Below, one piece after another: positions 23,234 to 31,787 of a stretch of 37,221 nucleotides of DNA. The translations under genes were made by a program, and so were the position numbers. The stretch is taken from positions 1 to 37,221 of the forward strand of contig JAIBDO010000005.1 of NCBI GenBank assembly GCA_024686195.1, read 5' to 3'. Position 1 is the first letter of the stretch. Every line of letters starts with the position of its first letter. The stretch comes from Gammaproteobacteria bacterium (GTDB lineage Bacteria; Pseudomonadota; Gammaproteobacteria; GCA-001735895). Below the pieces are notes generated by a model. The model was given only the letters and a program-made list of their open reading frames with translations. It was not told the DNA's origin and ran no database searches.

Positions 23234-24159
23234 AGCTTTTCGCCAACCTCTGGCAACAGCTGCAGCAATCCGACCTGCTGCACTACTACAAGCGCGACAA
23301 GGTCGCTATCGTGAGTAGCGTGGTTTTCCTGATACTCGCGCTGATGGCGCTATTTTCGCCCATCATCGCCCCCTTTGATCCCTACGATTTGACCCAGATC
23401 GATCTGATGGACTCGGAAATGCCTCCGGCCTGGCTGCCAAATGCGGACGAACGTTTTCTGCTCGGCACCGACGATCAGGGCCGTGACCTGTGGAGCACCA
23501 TCCTCTACGGCATGCGCGTTTCTCTCATGATCGGCATATTCGCCGTGTTGCTGCAATCAGCCATCGGCATCGTTATCGGTCTGGTATCGGGTTATGCCGG
23601 TGGCCGCGTCGATAGCGTGCTGATGCGCATCGCCGATGTGCAACTGTCGTTTTCTACACTGATGGTCGCCATCATTGTGCTTGCCATCGTCAAGAACGCT
23701 TTTGGTGGCGAAACCTACAGCAGTTACGCCATGCTGATCCTGATTCTGGTGATTGGTTTATCCGAGTGGCCACAGATAGCGCGCACCGTGCGTTCTTCGG
23801 TGCTGGGCGAAAAGGAAAAAGAATACGTCGATGCGGCGCATGTAATGGGTTTCGGCCCAATTCGCATCATGTTCAAGCACATCCTGCCAAACTGCCTGTC
23901 GCCGATTTTTGTCATCGGTACGGTACAGATTGCCAACGCCATCATCACCGAAGCCGCACTGTCTTTCCTCGGCCTCGGTATGCCGGTGACTGAACCCAGC
24001 CTCGGTTCACTGATTAGTATCGGCAAGGAATACCTCTACTCCGGTTCCTGGTGGATTACGCTAATTCCCGGCTTCTTCCTGATCGTGATTGTCATTTCGA
24101 TCAATCTGCTGGGCGACTTTCTGCGCGACGTATTCAACCCTCGTCTCTACAAAGACTAG
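23230..24159 (+). CDS. ABC importer permease, DppC-type
   Basis: A 309-residue inner-membrane permease. It has the N-terminal cytoplasmic region and first helix of DppC/OppC proteins (DKVAIVSSVVFLILALMALFSPIIAPFDPYDLTQI), then LLGTDDQGRDLWSTILYGMRVSL, AIGIVIGLVSGYAGG and the EAA loop YVDAAHVMGFGPIRIMFKHILPNCLSPIFV. The C-terminus SINLLGDFLRDVFNPRL is a family signature. It starts within the last codons of the DppB-type gene. About 45 nt downstream is a possible weak hairpin. Confidence 0.93.
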   Translation: MKLFANLWQQLQQSDLLHYYKRDKVAIVSSVVFLILALMALFSPIIAPFDPYDLTQIDLMDSEMPPAWLPNADERFLLGTDDQGRDLWSTILYGMRVSLMIGIFAVLLQSAIGIVIGLVSGYAGGRVDSVLMRIADVQLSFSTLMVAIIVLAIVKNAFGGETYSSYAMLILILVIGLSEWPQIARTVRSSVLGEKEKEYVDAAHVMGFGPIRIMFKHILPNCLSPIFVIGTVQIANAIITEAALSFLGLGMPVTEPSLGSLISIGKEYLYSGSWWITLIPGFFLIVIVISINLLGDFLRDVFNPRLYKD

Positions 24160-24202
24160 AGGCCATAAAGACCTGGGCGCCACTCACCGTTCAACCCGTC
24201 TG

Positions 24203-24235
24203 CTGAAAAATTACGCTGCACCGGGCGGTTTTCAG
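24203..24235 (+). terminator. Weak hairpin after the permease genes
   Basis: CTGAAAA (24203-24209) and TTTTCAG (24229-24235) pair, with CGC/GCG pairing inside the loop. There is no T-run afterwards, so it may not terminate. It is placed after the last transporter gene and before the small gene at 24328. Confidence 0.3.
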
Positions 24236-24327
24236 AAGCGCAATACTAGCCCCAATGATATATAGGTTTGTTGGTCGGCTTCGCCAATAATGCCGGTCCC
24301 ATCGATTTCAGCTCTGGAGAATCCATT

Positions 24328-24717
24328 ATGTTCAACCCAATCACCATCCCCTTCGGGGCCGTCATGCTGCACAACGTGGTAAAACTGAAACCCGGCGTCA
24401 GCAGTGATGACGTGGAAATGGCCATCGGCGAAATGTGCAACGTCGTCAAGGAAACCTATGGCAATGAAGAAGGTGGTTTCATCGGTGGACAGGTTTTCGA
24501 GTATGCCGGATTTGTTTCCGCCGAGGGCTCGTTCGATCCCGAGCAAAAATCCGAAGATCACATCGTCATCATCACCTACTGGCAATCCTTCGAGCAGCAT
24601 GAAAAATCGCATGCGGACAGTATTTTCAAGGAAAAATTCGATGGCCTGGCCGAGTACTGCTCAGAAACCTATGAACTCGGCTACAACATGCTCTGGCAGG
24701 GAACACCCGAAGAATAA
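24328..24717 (+). CDS. Small alpha/beta protein, possibly Dabb/ABM-like ferredoxin fold
   Basis: A 129-residue soluble protein with no signal peptide. The order is strand (AVMLHNVVKLKPGVS), helix (SDDVEMAIGEMCNVVKETYG), strand (GGFIGGQVFEYAGFV), strand (DHIVIITYWQSF), helix (EQHEKSHADSIFKEKFDGLAEYC), then strand (YELGYNMLWQG). This pattern, with HNVVKLKPG-like opening and the W-x-S-x-x-x-H-E-x-S-H helix, resembles dimeric alpha+beta barrel proteins (stress-response Dabb or antibiotic-biosynthesis-monooxygenase-like families); assignment is tentative. The ATG at 24328 is chosen over the track's earlier start because GGAGA precedes it at good spacing. It lies between the importer and the sulfatase gene, so a role in the same pathway is plausible. 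Confidence 0.7.
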   Translation: MFNPITIPFGAVMLHNVVKLKPGVSSDDVEMAIGEMCNVVKETYGNEEGGFIGGQVFEYAGFVSAEGSFDPEQKSEDHIVIITYWQSFEQHEKSHADSIFKEKFDGLAEYCSETYELGYNMLWQGTPEE

Positions 24718-24799
24718 CTCGGATTGCGCGGACCAGCTTACCTGGATCAAGGCATTATAATTGGGTGACTACTATTTGTGATGAATTGAGTAAACTGCC

Positions 24800-24826
24800 A
24801 CTGCAATAGAGTTACTGCTATAGTAA
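24800..24826. promoter_or_regulatory. Repeated motif upstream of the sulfatase gene
   Basis: ACTGCAATAG (24800-24809) and ACTGCTATAG (24814-24823) are direct repeats with one mismatch and a 14-nt period. Overlapping them, TTACT-GCTAT-AGTAA (24812-24826) is an inverted repeat, and TATAGT (24819-24824) resembles a -10 box without a matching -35. The cluster lies 18 nt before the sulfatase start codon, a likely place for an operator or promoter. No known site is recognised. Confidence 0.35.
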
Positions 24827-24843
24827 AAAACGGACCTGCGGCG

Positions 24844-26412
24844 ATGCCAAGAAACATACTGTTCATCATGTGCGACCAGCTGCGCTGGGATTACCTGTCC
24901 TGCTACGGCCACAAAACCCTGCACACCCCGAACATCGATTCCCTGGCCGAACGCGGCGTACGTTTTGACAACGCCTACTGCCAGGCCCCTTTATGCGGGC
25001 CATCGCGTGCGAGCTTTTACAGTGGTCGCTACATGTCGAGCCACGGCGTGATGGCAAACAACGACCCCAGTCGCGTCGACGAACTCACCATGGCCGACTA
25101 CCTGCGCGCTTCGGGCTATCGCAGCGCGTTGGTCGGCAAGGCACATCATCGGAAAAATCGAGACCTGCTGAAAGCCCTTGGCGTCGATGTCGAATCCGAC
25201 CTGCTCAGAAACTCCGCTAGCGGTGGTTTCGAACCCTTTGAACTGCACGACGGCCTGTTGCCGGGCAAACGCCATAACGGCTACAGCGCCTATCTCAGTC
25301 GACAGGGATATGAGGGCGACAATCCCTGGCAGGATTATGCCAATAGTGGTGAAGACCGCGACGGTAACATCCGTTCGGGATGGCGCTTGCGCAATTCGGT
25401 TTATCCGGCGCGCGTGGCAGAACAGCATTCAGAAACCACCTTTAGCACAAATCGCGCCATCGACTTCCTCGAGCAACAGGAAAACGATCAACCCTGGTGC
25501 CTGCACCTGTCCTTCATCAAACCGCACTGGCCACTGATCGCAGCGGCGCCATATCACAATCTTTATCAGGCCAGGGATATTCAACCGATGGTGCGCGCCG
25601 ACTCGGAACTGCACAATCCACATCCGGTTTATGCAGCCTTTATGGAGCAGGAATACAGCGAGAGCTTCGCCCGAAAAGAGGTTCGCGAAACCGTGATCCC
25701 GGTTTACATGGGCCTGGTGCGCCAGATCGATGACCAGCTTGGCCGCCTGTTTGACTATCTCAGGCAAACCGATCAATTCGACAATACATTGATCGTGTTT
25801 ACCAGCGATCACGGTGACTATCTGGGTGATCACTGGCTCGGCGAGAAGGATCTGTTCCACGAACCCTCGGTGCGAATTCCACTCATTATCGTCAACCCGA
25901 ATTCCACCGCCGACGAAACCCGTGGCCAGGTTTGCAAGGAGATGGTCGAAGCGATCGACCTGTTACCCACCTTCGTTGAATTCGCCGCTGCCAACATCTG
26001 CCATGAACGCGTCGAAGGGCGCTCGCTGATGCCGCTGTTGCGCTCGAACACGCCACCCGCTGACTGGCGCCGCTACGCGGTAAGTGAAATCGATTACTCG
26101 GAACGAGGGATAGGCGAACGGCTGCAACTGTCACCCTACGACTGTCGCGCGGTGATGATTCGCAACCAGCGTTGGAAATACATTCACCACCATTGCTTTC
26201 GACCACAGCTGTTCGATCTGCAGCAGGATCCCGACGAGCTGATCGACCTCGGTGAAGATCCTGCCTTCGAGGTGCAGCTCCGCAGCATGCAATATTTGCT
26301 GATCGACTGGCGTAAACGCCTGAAACCACGCGTCGGGGTCACCTACGAAAACCTGCCCGCCATGGGGCCGGCGCGCGATGAACGAAATGGCATTGTTATC
26401 GGCCGATGGTAG
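24844..26412 (+). CDS. Formylglycine-dependent sulfatase / phosphonate monoester hydrolase family enzyme
   Basis: A 522-residue hydrolase of the alkaline-phosphatase superfamily. The N-terminal NILFIMCDQLRWDYLSCYG supplies metal ligands (D11, Q12). CGPSRASFYSGRY (from residue 51) contains the C-x-P-x-R sulfatase motif, in which Cys51 would be converted to formylglycine. FTSDHGDYLGDHWLGEKDLFHEPSVRIPLII contains the second metal-binding pair. No signal peptide, so the enzyme is probably cytoplasmic and acts on imported substrate. Length and the GEKDLFHEPSVRIP segment recall phosphonate monoester hydrolases, which also cleave sulfate esters; true sulfatase activity is equally possible. The formylglycine-generating enzyme is not in the window. 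The stop overlaps the cytochrome start by 7 nt. Confidence 0.9.
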   Translation: MPRNILFIMCDQLRWDYLSCYGHKTLHTPNIDSLAERGVRFDNAYCQAPLCGPSRASFYSGRYMSSHGVMANNDPSRVDELTMADYLRASGYRSALVGKAHHRKNRDLLKALGVDVESDLLRNSASGGFEPFELHDGLLPGKRHNGYSAYLSRQGYEGDNPWQDYANSGEDRDGNIRSGWRLRNSVYPARVAEQHSETTFSTNRAIDFLEQQENDQPWCLHLSFIKPHWPLIAAAPYHNLYQARDIQPMVRADSELHNPHPVYAAFMEQEYSESFARKEVRETVIPVYMGLVRQIDDQLGRLFDYLRQTDQFDNTLIVFTSDHGDYLGDHWLGEKDLFHEPSVRIPLIIVNPNSTADETRGQVCKEMVEAIDLLPTFVEFAAANICHERVEGRSLMPLLRSNTPPADWRRYAVSEIDYSERGIGERLQLSPYDCRAVMIRNQRWKYIHHHCFRPQLFDLQQDPDELIDLGEDPAFEVQLRSMQYLLIDWRKRLKPRVGVTYENLPAMGPARDERNGIVIGRW

Positions 26413-26948
26413 TCCCTGTCCTGCTAGAGATAGAACCACCACGCAAGCGGATATACCCGCTCTTCATCGCCTGCATCCTGCTGCTATGCACATTAAGCAG
26501 CAGCCGTCTCGAAGCTACCGAACGGATTGACCTGCACGCATTATGGGATGACCGTTGCGCCGAATGTCACGGACACTCCGCCGAATTCGCGCGTCGCTTT
26601 CTGCAGATTTCAGACGGTCGGCTGCAGGGCCGTCACCATGTCGATAACCTGCAGCTTTTCATCTCTCGGCACTACAGCACACCGGCACAGGCAGCGGCAA
26701 TCTACGCGATGTTACAGGCACAGGTTGCGACGCCGCCATTGTTCCGACAGCATTGCAGCAGATGCCACGACAGCGCCGCTTCGCTGGTGCGCAACACAGC
26801 CATCCTGCGCGACGGGGTTTTATTCAGCCGCCACAGCGGCCAGCCTATGCAGCAGTTTCTATCGAACCACCGAAACCTGACTGCGGAAGAGATTGATTTC
26901 TACCACAGACTGCTAACCCGTGTAGCGGCAGAAACCGGCCAACCTTAA
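26406..26948 (+). CDS. Exported diheme c-type cytochrome
   Basis: A 180-residue protein with a signal sequence after a charged stretch (PPRKRIYPLFIACILLLCTLSSSRLEA). Two heme-binding CxxCH motifs are visible: CAECH at about 54-58 and CSRCH at about 117-121, both followed by short helical regions. It would be periplasmic and carry electrons. The start overlaps the sulfatase stop by 7 nt; no other ATG fits before the signal peptide, and there is no obvious ribosome-binding site. The overlap suggests a transcriptional link with the sulfatase, although a functional link is not obvious. The family is not recognised beyond cytochrome c. Confidence 0.82.
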   Translation: MVVPVLLEIEPPRKRIYPLFIACILLLCTLSSSRLEATERIDLHALWDDRCAECHGHSAEFARRFLQISDGRLQGRHHVDNLQLFISRHYSTPAQAAAIYAMLQAQVATPPLFRQHCSRCHDSAASLVRNTAILRDGVLFSRHSGQPMQQFLSNHRNLTAEEIDFYHRLLTRVAAETGQP

Positions 26949-27092
26949 TCTCGCCTTGACGGCTCCGCCAATCCAACGGCTATGTTTCTCGGTGCAATCA
27001 GCGACTGGTGCGCCAAATCGATCAGTCTGTTAGGATGCCGACAAATCGACGTCTGCCTGCCGGCGGTCAGTCACCTATAAACAGGGCGCTCT

Positions 27093-28190
27093 ATGCAACA
27101 CTCCAGATTTCCGCTAACAGCGGTCACCCAAAGCCGTCTCGGGCAGGTAGATTTTGACAATCCTGGTTTCGGCAAAATCTTCGGCGATCACATGTTCAGC
27201 ATGGTCTACGAAGACGGTGCCTGGAGCAAAGCAGAAATTATCCCCTATCAGGCACTCGCCATCGAGCCAGGCGTCGCCATGCTGCACTACGGCCAGACCG
27301 TGTTCGACGGCTACAAGGCATTTCGCGGCGAGGATGGTCAGGCGCGTATCTTTCGGCCCGAACGCAATGCGGCCCGATTGCACGATTCCTGCCAGCGCCT
27401 GTGCATCCCCATCATGCCTGTCGATGAGCTGACCGACATCATGATTCAGGCAACCCGTGAACTGATCGAACTGGATCATGCCTGGATACCATCGCAATGG
27501 GGGCATTCGCTCTACGTCAGGCCACTGGTGATCGGCACCGAATCGACGCTCGAAGTGCGTGCCGCCAACCGCTACCATTTCCTGATCATGACATCGCCAG
27601 TTGGTAGTTATTTCACCGATCTGCAAAATGGCGTGTCGCTGCGGGTTGAGGATCGCTTCACTCGCGCCGCCAGTATCGGTGGGCTGGGTGCTGCAAAAAC
27701 GGCAGCTAACTATGCCGCAAGCCTGCTACCGGGCGCCCAAAGCAAGGCGCAGGGTTTCGACCAGGTACTGTGGCTGGATAGTAACGAGCACCGCTATGTG
27801 GAAGAAGTCGGTGCTATGAACATCTTCTTCAAGATCGCCGGCCGCGTGATAACACCGCCGCTCGGCGGCTCAATATTACCTGGTGTCGTGCGTGACAGCG
27901 CCCTCACCCTGCTGCGCGACTGGGATATTCCAGTGGAAGAGAGGCGGCTCGGCATCGATGAAGTCATCGAGGCTTTTGCCAGCGGGGAACTTGAAGAAGT
28001 GTTTGGCGCAGGCACCGCGGCGGTCATCTGCCCGGTCGCCAGCATCGGCTACCGCGACGAGCTCTACAGTATTGCCAGTGCTCCACCGGGTGAACTGACC
28101 CTGAGGCTTTACAATGAGCTTACCGGCATACAATACGGCAAGATCGAAGATCGTCATCACTGGAATCAATGCGTTACCTTACCCGAGTAG
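27093..28190 (+). CDS. ilvE: Branched-chain-amino-acid aminotransferase (IlvE, type II)
   Basis: A 365-residue fold-type IV transaminase for Leu, Ile and Val, cytoplasmic. Its length and the segments FGKIFGDHMFSMVYEDGAW, EPGVAMLHYGQTVFDGYKAFRGEDG, ARIFRPERNAARL, LYVRPLVIGTE and SIGGLGAAKTAANYAASL (PLP Lys) match the longer eukaryotic/Actinobacterial-like BCAT group (type II) rather than E. coli-type IlvE (about 310 residues). VEEVGAMNIFFKIAGRVITPPLGGSILPGVVRDS and EVFGAGTAAVICPVASI follow as expected. AGGGCG is upstream of the start. It probably has its own promoter in the 144-nt gap, in which I saw nothing else. Confidence 0.93.
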   Translation: MQHSRFPLTAVTQSRLGQVDFDNPGFGKIFGDHMFSMVYEDGAWSKAEIIPYQALAIEPGVAMLHYGQTVFDGYKAFRGEDGQARIFRPERNAARLHDSCQRLCIPIMPVDELTDIMIQATRELIELDHAWIPSQWGHSLYVRPLVIGTESTLEVRAANRYHFLIMTSPVGSYFTDLQNGVSLRVEDRFTRAASIGGLGAAKTAANYAASLLPGAQSKAQGFDQVLWLDSNEHRYVEEVGAMNIFFKIAGRVITPPLGGSILPGVVRDSALTLLRDWDIPVEERRLGIDEVIEAFASGELEEVFGAGTAAVICPVASIGYRDELYSIASAPPGELTLRLYNELTGIQYGKIEDRHHWNQCVTLPE

Positions 28191-28231
28191 AATCAGACAT
28201 GCGCACCCGCAAATCAAAGAGAACCATCACG

Positions 28232-29914
28232 ATGCTGCCAATGACAAACCGTTTAATCGATATTTCCCTGATACTGCTGTTATCCGGGATGCTGCTAAGC
28301 CCAATCAAGACTGCCTATGCCAATGACTCGAAGCCAACCGAAAAGACAACTGAGATCGAGCGCATATTGGTTAAAATTGATCGTGAATCCCAAAGTATCA
28401 GCAAGCTCGGGAAGCGCCTCGCAAATGCAGAAGATCTCACCAGGGCCTCCCTCGAATCGCGCCAGATCCGCGCGCGTTTAAATCTGCTGGAGCAGAATCA
28501 GAATTTCCTCAAACTGGTAACACAGCAGAAAGAAGCCTCCGATATAAACGAAAAATATCAGCAACGGGCGCTCGCCATCCTGGAATCCCAATTGCAGGCA
28601 TTCGAGCCCATGATTACCGCCCTACGTGAGCGAATCGTGCTGCCAAAGGCCGACGCTTCGGCTTCTGAACGAGCGGCTATCTTTAGCCAGGTCTTTGAAG
28701 AAGTCGACCGCCTGGACCGCGTCTACCAGTTGCAACTTGACTGTATAGAAATTGCACCCTTGATAGGTCGCAATGTAGATACAGAAAGGGAGGCACTCCA
28801 GCAAGCACTTCTGGAGCGCGCCGAGACTGGCTCGGTGCTGCTGGAAATGGCCACTAGTGACATCAAGGCCCTGCGCGCAAGCGTTGCCGCCGTCCCCGAC
28901 GATGCAGAGTCAAAATCCAGGCTCACTGTCATGACCGGTTACGTCACCAAAATGGCGAATATGCTCTCCAAAACTATTGCCACGATGAATATTCTGGAAA
29001 TGGATACAACTGATTATCAACACCAGTTACTCGTCATCACGGGCCAGATCACCACTGACCTGCTTCAGATTGGTGTTGCTACTAACCTGCTGGTCGGCTG
29101 GAGCGAAACCCTGTGGTCAGGCATCATCAAAAGCGGGCCGGGACTGATTTTCAATCTCTTCCTGTTGGTGATTATTGTCTTTATCTTCTACAAACTGGCT
29201 AATCTCGCGCGAAACTTGACCGAGAAGGGACTTGAAGACTCGCGTTTCAAGCTCTCCCAGCTGTTGAAACGCATGGTGGCCTCTATCGTGCGCAACACCA
29301 TTCTGATACTGGGCGTGTTGATCGCGCTGTCACAAATTGGCTTCAGTCTCGGCCCCCTGCTCGCTGGTATGGGACTGGTTGGCTTTGTTGTAGGCTTCGC
29401 GCTGCAGGATACCCTGTCCAATTTCGCCGCCGGGATGCTGATACTCATTTATCGCCCCTTCGACGTCGATGATGTCATCGAGGCCGGCGGAGTATCCGGA
29501 CTGGTCAGTAAAATGAGCCTGGTGAATACTACCTTCCTGACTTTCGATAACCAGACCATCATCGTACCCAATGGCAAAATCTGGGGTGATGTCATCAAGA
29601 ACGTCACCGCACAAACCGTGCGCCGCATAGATCTGGTATTCGGCATCGCCTACAGCGACGACATCGAGAAAGCCGAGAAAGTGATGGCCGAGGTTGTGGC
29701 GGCTCACCCTGCGGTCCTCGATGATCCGCCAACCATGATTCGCCTGCATGAGCTCGGTGACTCTTCGGTTAACTATATTGTCAGGCCCTGGGTCAACAAG
29801 GACGATTACTGGGAAACCTTCTGGGCCCTGAAACGGGCGATGAAAATGCGCTTTGATGAAGAAGGCATCTCGATTCCGTTCCCACAGCGCGACGTTCACC
29901 TGTTCAAGAAATAA
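28232..29914 (+). CDS. MscS-family mechanosensitive channel with periplasmic N-terminal domain
   Basis: A 560-residue (from this start) inner-membrane channel that opens under membrane tension. The N-terminus has a signal-like helix (LIDISLILLLSGMLLSPIKTAYA), then about 260 residues of mostly helical, probably coiled-coil periplasmic sequence (ERILVKIDRESQSISKLGKRL and similar). Three transmembrane helices follow; the third is MscS-like TM3, GLVGFVVGFALQDTLSNFAAGMLILIYRPFDV, with the beta domain after it (VDDVIEAGGVSGLVSKMSLVNTTFLTFDNQTIIVPNGKI) and the alpha/beta C-terminal cage. Possible starts are 28169 (inside ilvE), 28199, 28232 and 28241; the choice is uncertain and 28232 has a purine-rich AAGAGA upstream. 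It follows ilvE closely. Confidence 0.88.
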   Translation: MLPMTNRLIDISLILLLSGMLLSPIKTAYANDSKPTEKTTEIERILVKIDRESQSISKLGKRLANAEDLTRASLESRQIRARLNLLEQNQNFLKLVTQQKEASDINEKYQQRALAILESQLQAFEPMITALRERIVLPKADASASERAAIFSQVFEEVDRLDRVYQLQLDCIEIAPLIGRNVDTEREALQQALLERAETGSVLLEMATSDIKALRASVAAVPDDAESKSRLTVMTGYVTKMANMLSKTIATMNILEMDTTDYQHQLLVITGQITTDLLQIGVATNLLVGWSETLWSGIIKSGPGLIFNLFLLVIIVFIFYKLANLARNLTEKGLEDSRFKLSQLLKRMVASIVRNTILILGVLIALSQIGFSLGPLLAGMGLVGFVVGFALQDTLSNFAAGMLILIYRPFDVDDVIEAGGVSGLVSKMSLVNTTFLTFDNQTIIVPNGKIWGDVIKNVTAQTVRRIDLVFGIAYSDDIEKAEKVMAEVVAAHPAVLDDPPTMIRLHELGDSSVNYIVRPWVNKDDYWETFWALKRAMKMRFDEEGISIPFPQRDVHLFKK

Positions 29915-30023
29915 TCCATCGGCCAATCAAAGAATCGAGGATTTCGGCCATTGATCGAGTTCAAGCAGCTTTCCTTGCCGGCCGCTCAACGACGCTTGCA
30001 CACCAGACGGTGCGCTAATATAA

Positions 30024-30070
30024 CCGCCGCGGGAGAACAACAGCCGCGACGGACCGTTAATATCAACGGT
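30024..30070. terminator. Two adjacent hairpins between convergent mscS-type and small membrane genes
   Basis: CCGCCGCGG (30024-30032) and CCGCGACGG (30044-30052) pair with one wobble or mismatch around an 11-nt loop; ACCGTT (30053-30058) and AACGGT (30065-30070) form a second 6-bp stem directly after. Neither has a T-run. Their position in the 160-nt gap between convergent genes makes a bidirectional transcription end likely. Nothing else is recognised in this gap. Confidence 0.35.
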
Positions 30071-30074
30071 TCAG

Positions 30075-30356
30075 CTAGCTGGCACTGTCTTCCCTGCGCA
30101 GCAGATGCTTCGTCAATTTGAAGGAAAGAATCCCGACCAGGGCGGCAACCGTACCGCCAACAAGCTGTGCGATCAACCACATCGAAGCATCCGGGTCATC
30201 GTTCGCGAGGCCATAAACCGTAAACAGCAGCGCACCTAATAGCCCGAACCAGGGAATCGCAGCAGCGAGATAAACTGCCCACCAGGTTTTAACCACCACC
30301 GCGACTAAAAAGCCAATCAATACCGCCCCGCCGATTAATATTAACCAGATGGCCAT
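30075..30356 (-). CDS. Small hypothetical membrane protein
   Basis: A 93-residue protein with three hydrophobic helices (AIWLILIGGAVLIGFLVAVVV, VYLAAAIPWFGLLGALLFTVYGLA and MWLIAQLVGGTVAALVGILSF) and a charged C-terminal tail (KLTKHLLRREDSAS). A strong GAGGGGG ribosome-binding site stands just before the ATG, which supports the call. No family recognised. It follows the MFS gene on the same strand after 102 nt. Function unknown. Confidence 0.65.
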   Translation of the reverse strand: MAIWLILIGGAVLIGFLVAVVVKTWWAVYLAAAIPWFGLLGALLFTVYGLANDDPDASMWLIAQLVGGTVAALVGILSFKLTKHLLRREDSAS

Positions 30357-30458
30357 AATTCCCCCTCGATGTTTTTAAAAACTGTCCGCACTCCACCAAC
30401 GGGTGACCTGGACGCAGTAAGTAGCAGCGGTCGTTCAGGATAAAGCATATTTCATCCT

Positions 30459-31646
30459 TCAGGAAACCAGAGGGCTGGGTGCCTGCCTGCCCTGATTCAA
30501 ACGAAACCAGGCTAACGCGACAATCGCCAGCAGTAGCACCACGCTAGCCAGGATCAGTGGTGCAACAGGGTTGCCCGTGAGATCCAGCGCATAGCCGGCG
30601 ATCAACGGGAATACTCCCATTCCCACGTAATAAATAGTGAAGAAGATCCCCATACCGACCGACCGGTTTTCTTTGCTCAGCACCTGTGCGGGTAAGGCCA
30701 TGATCAGTCCACCGGCTGGTGCGAACACGATGCCCAGCATAATGAACATAACCGTGTAAGAAGGTATAAACGGTATCATCAAAATCAACACCGCGATGGT
30801 TATCAAAATCACTACCAGCGTCGCCAATGGGCGCCCAGACCGTTCTGCCATCCATGCACCGAGTGGCAATGCAGGAATAAAAAACCAACTGGTCAAACTG
30901 ACTATTGCGCCAGCTGATCCGAGTTCTACGCCCCTGCTAATCAGGTATTCAGGCCCGAAGCTGAGCAGCAAAATGAAGGCGATATTATAAAACGCCCAGA
31001 CACAGCCTGCGAGGATTACGCCCCTGAATTCATAAGCAGTGAAGCGCCCCGACAACGATGCATCTGATGCTTGATTGCTGTCAATGGGCCGCGCAGGCGC
31101 TCTATAGATCAACGCGATCAGCAGCAGCGCGATGACGCACAGCACCACCGGAATGAAGAACGTTAATCTCAGTCCGATCATGCCCTCCAGTGGCCCCATG
31201 ATCAGTAGCGCGATGGCGATCCCGAGTGGCCAACTCGAAATCAATATCCCCATGGCAGTTGCAATTCGATGTTCTGCAAACCAGTCGGTGACCATCTTTG
31301 CCACCAGCACATTGAACAACACGGCCCCAAGCCCGGAAATCAACCTGCCGAGGAGCATCATCTCGTAAGCATCGGAAAGCGCCAACAGCACACCGCCGAG
31401 GGCCATCATCGCCAGGCCGACTAAAACGACAGACTTATCGCCAAATCGTTTCCCAAGCCAGCCTCCAGGAAGTGCAAACAGCGCACCGGGGAGAAGGTAT
31501 ATCCCGATCAGCACACCCAGCTCACTGTGGCTGATGATCGAATCAGCGGTGAGTACAGGGCCGACAGCGGCAATCGACTGGAACTGAATACCCATTGTTG
31601 TTCTAGTCAGGGTAAGCGTTACCAATATCAACCAAAGTCGCTGCAT
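30459..31646 (-). CDS. MFS transporter (CynX/NimT-like)
   Basis: A 395-residue inner-membrane transporter with about 12 hydrophobic helices. After TM2 it has GGWLGKRFGDKSVVL, a version of the MFS motif A loop. GRLISGLGAVLFNVLVAKMVTDWFAEHRIATAMGILISSWPLG resembles the cyanate/nitroimidazole (CynX/NimT) branch. The central loop (RPIDSNQASDASLSGRF) separates the two six-helix halves. It is on the minus strand, 141 nt after the small cytochrome c gene. The transported compound cannot be read. Confidence 0.88.
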   Translation of the reverse strand: MQRLWLILVTLTLTRTTMGIQFQSIAAVGPVLTADSIISHSELGVLIGIYLLPGALFALPGGWLGKRFGDKSVVLVGLAMMALGGVLLALSDAYEMMLLGRLISGLGAVLFNVLVAKMVTDWFAEHRIATAMGILISSWPLGIAIALLIMGPLEGMIGLRLTFFIPVVLCVIALLLIALIYRAPARPIDSNQASDASLSGRFTAYEFRGVILAGCVWAFYNIAFILLLSFGPEYLISRGVELGSAGAIVSLTSWFFIPALPLGAWMAERSGRPLATLVVILITIAVLILMIPFIPSYTVMFIMLGIVFAPAGGLIMALPAQVLSKENRSVGMGIFFTIYYVGMGVFPLIAGYALDLTGNPVAPLILASVVLLLAIVALAWFRLNQGRQAPSPLVS

Positions 31647-31787
31647 GCTTTATTTACCAAAGTGGTGTCTGGCTTAGACCCGAGATTTGCGCAAGGTAAT
31701 ACAGCGCAGTTGCACCTGATAAAAGGTCGACAACGCTACCCGGGCAATACAGCCTGGCAGTCCATACCCTCAGAAACCCTGCTGAGA

